From: Ferrovibrio sp035304305
GTDB taxonomy: Bacteria > Pseudomonadota > Alphaproteobacteria > Ferrovibrionales > Ferrovibrionaceae
Assembly (NCBI RefSeq): GCF_035304305.1
Contig: NZ_DATGQG010000063.1
Location: 1-6,392 of the forward strand
Reading direction: 5' to 3'
DNA length: 6,392 bases
Part shown: positions 1-6,260 of the stretch, one piece after another
How positions within the stretch are numbered: position 1 is the first letter of the stretch
Layout of the letters: every line of letters starts with the position of its first letter
The notes under the pieces: generated by a model
Seen by the model: only the letters and a program-made list of their open reading frames with translations
The model's database searches: none
Told to the model about the DNA's origin: nothing
Made by a program: the position numbers and the translations under genes

Positions 1-764
1 ACGGCTTCGATGCCGCCCGCCAGCGCCGGGGGGTAGCCCAGCCGCTTCATCAGCGGGATGGTGAAGTTGCCGGTGGTCGCCACGTTGGCGACCGCGCTGC
101 CGCTGATCATTCCGAACAGGCCTGAGGCAACCGTCGCGATCTTGGCGGCGCCCCCCGGGCTGCGCCCGCTGAGGCGGATCGCGAGATCCATGAAGGTCTG
201 GCCGCCCCCGGTGAAGAGGAGGACGCTGCCGAACAGGATGAAGGCGCCGATCGTGGTGCTGGCGACACCCACGAGAAGCCCCCAGATACCCAGATCGCCC
301 AGCAGCAGCGTTTCGGTCACGAAATAGATGTCGAAGCCGCGGTGGCTGAGAGAGCCCGGCAGATACTGCCCCAGCAGCGCATAGGCAAGGCCTGCCAGGG
401 CAATGGCCGGGAAGATGCCGCCGATCGCCCGCCGGGAAATCTCGAGGATCGTCAGCACGATCCCGGTGGTAAGCGCGATGTCGAGATAGGTCGCCGTCGG
501 CAGGCTTCCCATGATCTCGTCATAGTTCACGATGGTGTAGACACAGGCGGCAACCGAAATGCCGCCCGCCACCAGGTCGATGACGATGCCCAACGGGCGC
601 CAGCTCTTGCCGGCGCCCAGGGGAAACATCAGGAGACCCAGGACGACGATGAGTGCGACGAAGCTGGCCCGCTGTATCAGCCCCTCGAACGACCCGAATG
701 CGGACGTATAGAGGATGAACAGGCCGAGCAGTGCGGCCATGAGCTTCGTCGCCTTGGCGTGCAT
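1..764 (-). CDS. TRAP transporter fused permease (DctQ-DctM), N-terminal part
   Basis: Inner-membrane permease of a TRAP transporter, which uses an ion gradient to import the solute delivered by a periplasmic receptor. It starts at ATG 764 behind a GGGGA ribosome binding site six bases upstream and stays open to the window edge, giving 254 complete residues; fused permeases of this family are usually over 600 residues, so the 3' part lies outside. Hydrophobic segments lie at about residues 8-23, 32-49, 59-79, 93-109, 114-132 and 159-187. The first four resemble the small DctQ-like part, followed by the start of the DctM part. The segment SGSAVANVATTGNFTIPLMK (221-240), followed by RLGYPPALAGGIEA, is a hallmark of fused TRAP permeases. 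It lies 26 bp after the TAXI receptor gene, its expected partner. No stop or frameshift is seen in the visible part. Family is certain; substrate is unknown. Confidence 0.93.
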   Translation of the reverse strand, partial: MHAKATKLMAALLGLFILYTSAFGSFEGLIQRASFVALIVVLGLLMFPLGAGKSWRPLGIVIDLVAGGISVAACVYTIVNYDEIMGSLPTATYLDIALTTGIVLTILEISRRAIGGIFPAIALAGLAYALLGQYLPGSLSHRGFDIYFVTETLLLGDLGIWGLLVGVASTTIGAFILFGSVLLFTGGGQTFMDLAIRLSGRSPGGAAKIATVASGLFGMISGSAVANVATTGNFTIPLMKRLGYPPALAGGIEA

Positions 765-790
765 CTCGGGTCCCCGTTACCGGATCCCGA

Positions 791-1762
791 TTACGAGGAT
801 TTCGGCATCAGCTTGGCCGGGATGGTTACGCCTTTCTCCTTCAGATAGCGCGCAACACCCGGGTGCAGCGGGATGGTTCCGTTTTCGACGGTCATCTTCA
901 TCAGGTCGAGACCCTTGAGGCTGGCCAGGGCGCCGGCCTGCACGGTCTTGTCCTCGAACACCGCCTTGGCGATCTGATAGGCAATCTCTTCCGGCAGGTC
1001 GGTGCGGGAATGGACGGCCAGGCCGAAGCTCCAGGTGCTGTAGGCCGGAATGCCGTCGGCGGCACCCGCCGGCACATCGACCACCGAGAGATCCGGAAAC
1101 TTCTCGGCGACCAGTTTCTTCTGGTCCGCATCCAGCGAGAGCACCCGGATCGGCGTGAAGGTTGCGATGTCGAGGGTCGAGCCGTCCAGCTTGTTGCCCG
1201 CGCCCGACTTCACCGTTCCGATGACGCGGTTGTCCTTCATGGCATCGACGATGTCCGTCGTGGAGCCCCGCACATAGTCCGGCGCCAGGCCGAGCGCTGC
1301 AAAGACGGCTTCGGTGGTCTTCTCGGTCGCGGATCCCTTCAGACCGGGATTGAACCGCTTGCCCTTCAGTTCGGCCAGCGATTTCACGCCGCTGTCCTGC
1401 CGCACGATGACGTTCTGCGGAGCGCCGGAGTAGACGAACAGCAGGCGATTGTCGACTTTCTTGCCCTCGAAGGCACCCTCGCCCGCATAGGCTTGGTAGC
1501 CGACATTGGTCGTCACCAGACCCATGTCGATCTGCTTGCGCTCGATGCGGCGCAGATTGTCGACAGTGGCGCCGGTCTCCACCACGGCGCTCTCGACATT
1601 CGGCACCTTGCTGTTGATCAGCTGCGACAGCGCAACGAAGTATCCGTACTGGCTCGAGGACGCGGACGTGGATCCGATGAGCAGCTTGTCCTTGGCCTCA
1701 GCCGGCATATTTGCGGAAAGGGCTATCGTGGCGGCAACCGCCGCAAGCAGTTTGAGTTTCAT
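791..1762 (-). CDS. TAXI family TRAP transporter solute-binding protein
   Basis: Periplasmic receptor that captures the solute and hands it to the TRAP permease encoded just downstream. The 323 residues match the usual length of the TAXI family. Residues 1-23 look like a Sec signal peptide: a Lys-containing start, a hydrophobic core, and a probable cut after Ala-Glu-Ala at 23. There is no lipobox cysteine, so the mature protein should be soluble. Family signatures are the region ETGATVDNLRRIERKQIDMG (62-81) and the C-terminal TIPLHPGVARYLKEKGV (296-312). The start ATG overlaps the stop of the preceding gene as ATGA (1759-1762). A full AGGAGG lies at 1773-1778, so this gene can load ribosomes itself, which fits the need for receptor in excess of permease. 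Ligands of TAXI receptors are mostly unknown; few have been studied, and none can be assigned here. Confidence 0.93.
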   Translation of the reverse strand: MKLKLLAAVAATIALSANMPAEAKDKLLIGSTSASSSQYGYFVALSQLINSKVPNVESAVVETGATVDNLRRIERKQIDMGLVTTNVGYQAYAGEGAFEGKKVDNRLLFVYSGAPQNVIVRQDSGVKSLAELKGKRFNPGLKGSATEKTTEAVFAALGLAPDYVRGSTTDIVDAMKDNRVIGTVKSGAGNKLDGSTLDIATFTPIRVLSLDADQKKLVAEKFPDLSVVDVPAGAADGIPAYSTWSFGLAVHSRTDLPEEIAYQIAKAVFEDKTVQAGALASLKGLDLMKMTVENGTIPLHPGVARYLKEKGVTIPAKLMPKSS

Positions 1763-2139
1763 CTTGCAGTTTCCTCCTCTTTGATTGTTCTGAACTCTTC
1801 CGGAACGCGGACCGGCAGCGACAGCACCAGAAAGGAATGTGTCTTGCCGTGACCATCGAGATTGAGTGAATCATTGACGCCGCCTTCGAGGACGTCGTCG
1901 ATAACGAAATTCAGCGCCCAGAGATTCGGCAGCACGTAGCGCCGGACCGCCGTGGGCCGGCGATGGGCGAAAAGCGCGCGGACCCGCTCCTCCGTCACCT
2001 GCTCGCACAGGATCGGAAAATATTCGGGCCGGTAGGCGATGACGCTGACATTCAGGCGATTGCCCTTGTCGCCGGTGCGCCCGTGGGCGATCCGGTGGAG
2101 CGGAACTTCCGTTCCGGGAACAGGCCGGTACTCGTTCAC
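1759..2139 (-). CDS. AtuA-related protein, stand-alone AtuA C-terminal ferredoxin-fold domain
   Basis: A 126-residue soluble protein corresponding to the C-terminal domain that in many AtuA proteins is fused to the DUF1446 part. Recognisable blocks are HRIAHGRTGDKGNRLNVSVI (15-34; the R-T/S-G-D-K-G-N motif), VRRYVLPNLWALNFVIDDVL (65-84) and GGVNDSLNLDGHGK (86-99). The start is a GTG at 2139 overlapping the stop of the upstream AtuA gene as GTGA, with GGAG eight bases before it; no ATG start fits. No signal peptide or membrane segment is visible, so it is cytoplasmic. The 4-bp overlap implies translational coupling and roughly equal amounts, as expected for two halves of one complex (inference). 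The domain's molecular role is not established. The charged tail EEFRTIKEEETAR is partly dictated by the ribosome binding site of the next gene. Confidence 0.87.
   Translation of the reverse strand: MNEYRPVPGTEVPLHRIAHGRTGDKGNRLNVSVIAYRPEYFPILCEQVTEERVRALFAHRRPTAVRRYVLPNLWALNFVIDDVLEGGVNDSLNLDGHGKTHSFLVLSLPVRVPEEFRTIKEEETAR
1772..1778 (-). promoter_or_regulatory. Strong ribosome binding site of the TAXI receptor gene
   Basis: AGGAGGA on the minus strand, nine bases before ATG 1762. It lies entirely inside the end of the preceding gene, where it encodes part of the Lys-Glu-Glu-Glu tail. It fixes the receptor start and lets the receptor be made at a higher level than coupling alone would allow. 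Confidence 0.8.
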
Positions 2140-3482
2140 GAGACCATCTCCACGGCTGTCCGGACCTTCTCGCGGCGGATGAAGGCGGATGTGGTGGCGA
2201 TCCGGCGGCGCGTGCTGCTGCGCACACCGCCGCCGCCGGCAGGACCGCAGGTGTAGAGCGCGAGAATTTCCTCGCCGGCGCGGTCAGCCTCGGCCTTGTC
2301 GGGCGACATCACCGCGATTCTGACCCGGACGTCACCAGGCAGACCGGATTGGCGTTCCAGCCAGGCCCCGCCATCGTCGTTGAACACGCTGCCCAGACCG
2401 ATGATGTCGCCGCGGACATTCAGGCCCGGCCCCAGCCGCTTCCTGACGACATCCAGCGCCAGCCGGGCCCGGCCGACCGCATTCGGGCCGGCATAGGAGA
2501 TTTCTCCCTCGCCCAGCCACCCGCCATCGAAACCCACGGTGACTTTCAGCCGCTCGGGGCGCGGTGCTCCCGTAGCCCCCGAGACCTCAACTTCGTTGGC
2601 AGCCCTTTCCGCCAGACTCACACCGGTAACATCCAGCACGACATCCGGCGTCAGATACCGGGCGGGATCATGGATTTCGTACAGGATCTGCTCGGTAACG
2701 GTGTGCCGGTTGACCAGGCCGCCGGTATTGTCGGCCTTGCCGATGGTGAAGCTGCCGTCGGGCTGCATGGCCACGATCGGAAACCCGATATTGTGCGGAT
2801 CCGGAACATCCTTGAAGCCGGGATCGGCATAGTAGCCGCCGGATACCTGTGCGCCGCATTCCAGCAGATGACCAGCCAGAGTTCCGCTGGCCATCAGGTT
2901 GCAGTCGTCCGGCGACCAGCCGTGATGATGCATGAAGGGAGCGAGCGCGAGCGCGGGATCGGCGACGCGGCCCGTCACGATGACATCGGCGCCGGCCGCC
3001 ATGGCCTCGGCCAGCGGCGCCGCGCCGAGATAGGCGTTTGCGGAAAGCGGTGCTGCGACCGACAGCGGTTTGCCGGCTTCGTCCTGCAGGTCGCCGGTCA
3101 GCCCCGCCTCGATCAGGTCGTCGCCGGTAATCACGGCCACCCGCATGGACGGGCAGCCCAGCTTCCGGCCCAGGGCGACGATGGCCCGGGCGGCAGCCCT
3201 CGGGTTGGCTGCACCGAAATTGCCCAGAATGGTGATCCTGTTCTGCAGGCAGGGCTTCAGGACCGGCGCCAGCAGCCGTTCCAGCAGCGGCTCGTATCCG
3301 CGATCTGGATCACTCAGCCGGGCCAGCTGCGCCAGCGCCAGCGTACGCTCGCCCAGCGTCTCGAACATGATGGCGGCCGGCCCGCCTCTGCGGACCAGGC
3401 TTTCGACCACCGGCAGCGCCGCGTCGAGCCGGTCACCGGAGAACCCGGCGCCGCATCCAACGAAGACCGTGCCGGCCTTCAT
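2136..3482 (-). CDS. AtuA family protein (DUF1446), first gene of the operon
   Basis: A 448-residue cytoplasmic protein named after AtuA of the Pseudomonas acyclic terpene (citronellol/geraniol) cluster; no reaction is established for the family. Conserved blocks in order: GCGAGFSGDR (9-18), ETLGERTLALAQL (41-53), ILGNFGAANP (85-94), VITGDDL (117-123), the strong signature GADVIVTGRVADPALALAPF (164-183) with HHHGW (185-189), GHLLECGAQVSGGYYADPG (204-222), NTGGLVNRHTVTEQILYEI (252-270) and SVFNDDGGAWLE (365-376). The end CGPAGGGGVR (412-421) is typical of the DUF1446 part; the usual C-terminal domain is the next gene. I chose ATG 3482 over an upstream in-frame start at 3500 because GGGGAGGA sits seven bases before 3482 and the homologous protein begins at KAGTVFVGCG. 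Geranyl-CoA carboxylase genes are absent here, so terpene catabolism is not supported; another acid substrate is equally likely. The divergent LysR gene probably controls it. Confidence 0.9.
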   Translation of the reverse strand: MKAGTVFVGCGAGFSGDRLDAALPVVESLVRRGGPAAIMFETLGERTLALAQLARLSDPDRGYEPLLERLLAPVLKPCLQNRITILGNFGAANPRAAARAIVALGRKLGCPSMRVAVITGDDLIEAGLTGDLQDEAGKPLSVAAPLSANAYLGAAPLAEAMAAGADVIVTGRVADPALALAPFMHHHGWSPDDCNLMASGTLAGHLLECGAQVSGGYYADPGFKDVPDPHNIGFPIVAMQPDGSFTIGKADNTGGLVNRHTVTEQILYEIHDPARYLTPDVVLDVTGVSLAERAANEVEVSGATGAPRPERLKVTVGFDGGWLGEGEISYAGPNAVGRARLALDVVRKRLGPGLNVRGDIIGLGSVFNDDGGAWLERQSGLPGDVRVRIAVMSPDKAEADRAGEEILALYTCGPAGGGGVRSSTRRRIATTSAFIRREKVRTAVEMVS

Positions 3483-3488
3483 GCTGTT

Positions 3489-3494
3489 TCCTCC
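3489..3494 (-). promoter_or_regulatory. Ribosome binding site deciding the AtuA-family start
   Basis: GGAGGA on the minus strand (within GGGGAGGAAA), ending six bases before ATG 3482. The alternative in-frame start at 3500 lies upstream of this site and has nothing comparable, so 3482 is preferred. Confidence 0.8.
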
Positions 3495-3531
3495 CCGCAA
3501 ACTGCCTGAAGGCTGGCGGGTGGGAAGCCAT

Positions 3532-3560
3532 TTTACAAATGGATTTATCTTATCTATTCA
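3532..3560 (+). promoter_or_regulatory. Tentative sigma-70 promoter of the LysR gene
   Basis: TTTACA (3532-3537) differs from TTGACA at one base. With 17 bp spacing the -10 position is TATTCA (3555-3560), a poor match beyond its first three bases. Transcription would begin at about 3567, at or next to the ATG, giving a leaderless message. The -10 would overlap the operator, which fits autorepression. The call rests mostly on the -35 match and the local AT-richness. No convincing minus-strand promoter for the operon could be picked out in the 84-bp gap, though it must lie here or overlap the regulator's start. Confidence 0.25.
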
Positions 3561-3578
3561 TAAGTCATGCTTATGAAT
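3549..3578. promoter_or_regulatory. Probable LysR-type operator, three phased half-sites
   Basis: A perfect inverted repeat, ATTCATAAG (3556-3564), five-base spacer TCATG, CTTATGAAT (3570-3578), stands out in AT content from its surroundings. Its core fits the LysR box T-N11-A (T3561 to A3573) with dyad symmetry. A third half-site, CTTAT at 3549-3553, forms a second inverted repeat with ATAAG 3560-3564. The half-site centres lie at 3551, 3562 and 3572, 10-11 bp apart and so on one face of the helix, as in the recognition and activation sites of LysR regulators (known family behaviour). It lies between the divergent regulator and the AtuA/TRAP operon and covers the regulator's start codon. The repeats are seen directly; the binding protein and its effect are inferred. 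Confidence 0.6.
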
Positions 3579-4472
3579 GTGAGCCTGCGGCAGCTCCAGA
3601 TCTTCCGGGCGGTGGCCGAACTCGGCAGCTTCAGCGCCGCGGCGGAGCGCCTGCACCTGTCCCAGCCGGCCCTGAGTTCTGCCGTGCGCAAGCTGGAGGA
3701 CGGTCTGGGCGCGCGGCTGTTCGACCGGACCACCCGGCAGGTCGTGCTCACCGCCGAGGGCGAGGAGCTGAAGCGCCTGGGCACTCGCCTGATCGACGAA
3801 TTCGAGGCCGTGGCGGCCGACCTGCAGGACTATCTCGCCCAGCGGCGCGGGCGCGTGGTGGTGGCCGCCCTGCCGTCCCTCGCCGCGGTGACCCTGCCGC
3901 CGGCCCTGGCGCGGTTCAAGGCGGATCATCCCGGTGTCAGCGTCATTATCAGGGACACGCTGCACGACCAGATCCAGGAGCTTGTCGAAAGCGGCGCCGC
4001 GGATTTCGGACTGACCGTCGCGCCGGACAAGACGAGGGACCTCGAGTTCCGCCCGCTGATCGTCGACCGCTTCGTGATGATCTGCCGCAAGGACCACCGG
4101 CTTGCGGCCAGACAATCCGTCACCTGGGCCGACATCGTCCGCTATCCGGTCATCACCATGGCCCGCACCTCCAGCGTCAGGCAGCTCATCGATTCCGCCT
4201 GTGCCGCGGCCGGCATCGAGTCCCAGAGCCAGTACGACCCGGAGCATCTGGCCACCGTGGGCGCCCTGGTCAGCCAGGGACTCGGCGTGGCGGCTCTGCC
4301 CTCACTGACAATACCGCTGCTCCGCTTTGCGGATCTGGCTGAAGTCCCGATCCGGAAACCGGTGGTCGAGCGGACGATGGGCCTTGTCCAGCGCAGAGGC
4401 CGCACGCCTTCGGTCGCGGCTGCCAGCCTCATCCGCGCGATCCCCGACAGGTCACAGCCCGAACGACCGTGA
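3567..4472 (+). CDS. LysR-type transcriptional regulator
   Basis: DNA-binding regulator of 301 residues, the normal length for the family. The N-terminal winged helix-turn-helix spans about residues 7-66, with the characteristic LRQLQIFRAVAELGSFSAAA (7-26), SQPALSSAVRKLE (32-44) and GARLFDRTTR (48-57). The effector domain runs from about 96 to 295, beginning VVVAALPSLAAVTLPPALARF and carrying ESGAADFGLT (141-150) and the GLGVAALPS segment (238-246). It is divergent from the AtuA/TAXI-TRAP operon, so it most likely senses that pathway's substrate or intermediate and controls the operon and itself. ATG 3567 or ATG 3573 could be the start. Neither has a ribosome binding site, and both lie inside the dyad. 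MNVSLRQL from 3573 would be a more usual N-terminus. The gene may also control the MFS exporter 110 bp downstream on the same strand, but nothing in the sequence shows this. Confidence 0.95.
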   Translation: MLMNVSLRQLQIFRAVAELGSFSAAAERLHLSQPALSSAVRKLEDGLGARLFDRTTRQVVLTAEGEELKRLGTRLIDEFEAVAADLQDYLAQRRGRVVVAALPSLAAVTLPPALARFKADHPGVSVIIRDTLHDQIQELVESGAADFGLTVAPDKTRDLEFRPLIVDRFVMICRKDHRLAARQSVTWADIVRYPVITMARTSSVRQLIDSACAAAGIESQSQYDPEHLATVGALVSQGLGVAALPSLTIPLLRFADLAEVPIRKPVVERTMGLVQRRGRTPSVAAASLIRAIPDRSQPERP

Positions 4473-4526
4473 CCGGTGCATGTAATATGCCCAGTAGCTT
4501 CGCTGTCCGGTTTCGTTCAGAGTACC

Positions 4527-4532
4527 GGGAGG
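4527..4532 (+). promoter_or_regulatory. Strong ribosome binding site before the 15-codon frame
   Basis: GGGAGG with six bases to ATG 4539. It is the only good Shine-Dalgarno sequence between the LysR and MFS genes and serves the small frame rather than the MFS start at 4583, which lies 50 bases further on. CCGGG at 4525-4529, overlapping it, could pair with CCCGG at 4565-4569 inside the small frame. Confidence 0.6.
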
Positions 4533-4538
4533 ACGAGA

Positions 4539-4586
4539 ATGCGCCCAACCAGCAGCACCCGCCGCCCGGACCGTAACCGGCCATGA
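4539..4586 (+). CDS. Candidate 15-residue leader peptide upstream of the MFS exporter
   Basis: ATG at 4539 opens a 15-codon frame, MRPTSSTRRPDRNRP, whose TGA overlaps the MFS start as ATGA (4583-4586). It has a good ribosome binding site at 4527-4532, while the MFS ATG has none and an in-frame TAA at 4574 rules out an earlier MFS start. Ribosomes finishing the small frame could restart on the MFS gene. The peptide is rich in Arg (5) and Pro (3) and ends in Pro before the stop, a position that slows termination in some known leaders such as TnaC. A regulatory leader, as for the chloramphenicol exporter gene cmlA, is therefore possible (inference). Otherwise it may be a pure coupling device, or a chance frame. 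I do not recognise the peptide. Confidence 0.45.
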   Translation: MRPTSSTRRPDRNRP

Positions 4587-6220
4587 CCTCAGCCCAGAAT
4601 ACCGTCGGCACTTTTGCGCCCTTCCAGCACAGGACTTTCCGGCGTTTCTGGATCGCCTCGCTCGTCTCTAACCACGGCGTGCTGATCCAGACGATCGGCG
4701 CCAGCTGGGTGATGCTTGAAATCAGCGGCTCCGCCACCCTGGTCGCCCTCGTCCAGGGCATGAATGCGCTGCCGGTGATGCTGTTCGCGCTGGCCTCGGG
4801 AGCGGTGGCCGATAATTTCGACCGCCGGCTGGTCATGCTTGGCGCCCAGACCGCCATGCTCGTGCTGTCGGCCATTCTGGCGGTCACTGTCTATTTCGGC
4901 TGGATCACGCCCTGGACGCTGCTGGCGCTGACCTTTCTGATCGGCACCGGCGCCGCGGCAAACAACCCTTCCTGGCAGGCCAGCGTCCGGGACACTGTCC
5001 CGCGCGACACCCTGCCTGCCGCCGTGATCCTGAACAACATGGGCTTCAACGTCACGCGGAGCATCGGCCCGGCTGTGGGCGGCACGATCGTGGCCAGCGT
5101 CGGCGCGACCCTCGCCTTCGTGATCAACACCGTCTCGTACATTCCCCTGATATGGGTGCTGGCAAAGTGGCGGCCGGACTGGGTCAAGTCCGAGCTGCCG
5201 CGCGAGGACTTCCTCAGCGCGATGTCGGCCGGCCTTCGCTACGTCGCGATGTCGCCCAATATCCTGACCGTCCTGCTCAGGACGATTCTGTTCTCCAGCT
5301 GCGCAGGATCGGTGCTCGCCCTGCTGCCCGTCGTCGCGCGCGACCTCCTTGGCGCGGGCGCCCTGACCTATGGCGGCCTGCTCGGCACCTTCGGCGTCGG
5401 CGCCATCCTCGGCGCCCTGGTGAACGCACGGGTCCGGCGCATGCTTGCGGACGAGAACGTGCTTCGCGCGGGCTGCCTCGTCACGCTCGCATCGGCGGTT
5501 GCGCTCGGCCTGAGCAGCAACACCTACCTGAGCTACATCGTTCTGATCCCGGCCGGCGCCTGCTGGGTGATCTGCCTGTCCCTGTTCAATGTGACGGTCC
5601 AGCTCTCCACGCCGCGATGGGTGGTCGGGCGGGCGATCGCGCTGTACCAGATGTCCAACTTCGGCGGCATCGCCATCGGCAGCTGGCTGTGGGGTTCGGT
5701 CGCCGACCTGTACGGCGTCTCGGCCGCTCTCGTCGTTGCCGGCCTCTGCCTGCTGGTCTGCATCGCGGCGGGCTTCCGTTTTGCCATGCCGGGAATCATT
5801 TCCCTCGACCTCGATCCGCTGGACCAGTTCATAGCACCGACGCCGGAACTGGATCTGAAGGCGCGCAGCGGCCCCATCTTCATCACCATCGAGTACCGGA
5901 TCGCCCCCGAGGATGTTCCGGAGTTCCTCAAGGCGATGACGCTGCGCCGGCGGATACGGCTGCGGGATGGCGGGCAGCGCTGGGCATTGCTGCGGGATGT
6001 CGAGAATCCCGAACTATGGACCGAGTCCTACCACGTGCCGACCTGGCTCGAGTATATCCGCCACAACTCCAGACGCACCAAAGGCGACTTCGAGGTCATG
6101 CAGCGGCTGCGCAAGCTGCATAAAGGCGACGAGCCGCCCCGCGTCCGGCGACTCATCGAACGCCAGACGGTTCCACCCAAGGAAGACATCACCATCCGGC
6201 CGGGTTCGGCATTCCACTGA
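4583..6220 (+). CDS. MFS exporter, EntS/MFS_3 type, with soluble C-terminal domain
   Basis: Inner-membrane proton-driven exporter of the major facilitator superfamily, closest in style to the MFS_3 (transmembrane secretion effector, EntS-like) group. Membrane segments fill about residues 22-400 in two halves. The loop GAVADNFDRR (73-82) is MFS motif A, echoed by GSVADLYG (371-378) in the second half. NNMGFNVTRSIGPAVGG (151-167) is a further family-like stretch. Residues from about 415 to 545 are hydrophilic: PIFITIEYRIAPEDVPEFLK (431-450) and RWALLRDVENPELWTESYHV (466-485) resemble a ferredoxin-like, ABM-type dimeric barrel domain, as found at the end of many long MFS_3 proteins. Start ATG 4583 has no ribosome binding site and is overlapped by the small upstream frame. 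It lies 110 bp after the LysR gene on the same strand, and whether they share a transcript is unclear. The exported compound is unknown; metabolite, siderophore or drug are all possible. Confidence 0.9.
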   Translation: MTSAQNTVGTFAPFQHRTFRRFWIASLVSNHGVLIQTIGASWVMLEISGSATLVALVQGMNALPVMLFALASGAVADNFDRRLVMLGAQTAMLVLSAILAVTVYFGWITPWTLLALTFLIGTGAAANNPSWQASVRDTVPRDTLPAAVILNNMGFNVTRSIGPAVGGTIVASVGATLAFVINTVSYIPLIWVLAKWRPDWVKSELPREDFLSAMSAGLRYVAMSPNILTVLLRTILFSSCAGSVLALLPVVARDLLGAGALTYGGLLGTFGVGAILGALVNARVRRMLADENVLRAGCLVTLASAVALGLSSNTYLSYIVLIPAGACWVICLSLFNVTVQLSTPRWVVGRAIALYQMSNFGGIAIGSWLWGSVADLYGVSAALVVAGLCLLVCIAAGFRFAMPGIISLDLDPLDQFIAPTPELDLKARSGPIFITIEYRIAPEDVPEFLKAMTLRRRIRLRDGGQRWALLRDVENPELWTESYHVPTWLEYIRHNSRRTKGDFEVMQRLRKLHKGDEPPRVRRLIERQTVPPKEDITIRPGSAFH

Positions 6221-6233
6221 GCGTCTTCGCGGA

Positions 6234-6247
6234 CGGCGGAATCGCCG
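6234..6247. terminator. Weak hairpin between convergent genes
   Basis: CGGCG (6234-6238), loop GAAT, CGCCG (6243-6247) lies in the 40-bp gap between the MFS stop and the stop of the facing gene. It could end transcription from both sides, but the stem has only five pairs and neither strand has a T-run after it. Such stems are common by chance at this GC content. Confidence 0.2.
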
Positions 6248-6260
6248 CATACCGATCTGT

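Noticed and set aside
342..848. Plus-strand frame of 168 codons opposite the TRAP permease
   Set aside because: The minus strand encodes an unmistakable TRAP permease here; this frame is very polar and low in plausibility.
863..1852. Long plus-strand frame of 329 codons opposite the receptor gene
   Set aside because: It is antisense to a clear TAXI receptor, has no recognisable domain or ribosome binding site, and reflects high GC codon bias.
2136..3482. Assigning the operon to acyclic terpene breakdown
   Set aside because: Only the AtuA family name points that way; geranyl-CoA carboxylase and the other Atu enzymes are missing from the window.
3483..3500. N-terminal extension MRGGNS of the AtuA-family protein
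   Set aside because: The extension is encoded by the ribosome binding site region of the better start at 3482.
2349..3509. Plus-strand frame of 386 codons opposite the AtuA-family gene
   Set aside because: It is a shadow of a well-conserved gene, its composition is odd (Gln/Arg/Gly-rich), and it resembles no family.
3558..4247. Minus-strand frame of 229 codons within the LysR gene
   Set aside because: It is antisense to a textbook LysR protein and has no domain or ribosome binding site.
4450..4474. Inverted repeat GGTCAC/GTGACC over the LysR stop as a terminator
   Set aside because: It has only six pairs around a 13-base loop and no T-run follows.
4478..4490. Small GCAT-GTAAT-ATGC dyad with TAATAT as a promoter or operator for the MFS gene
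   Set aside because: The arms are four bases, and no -35-like hexamer lies at the right distance.
5152..6123. Plus-strand frame of 323 codons inside the MFS gene
   Set aside because: It is an Arg/Pro/Gly-rich alternate frame of a clear membrane protein gene.
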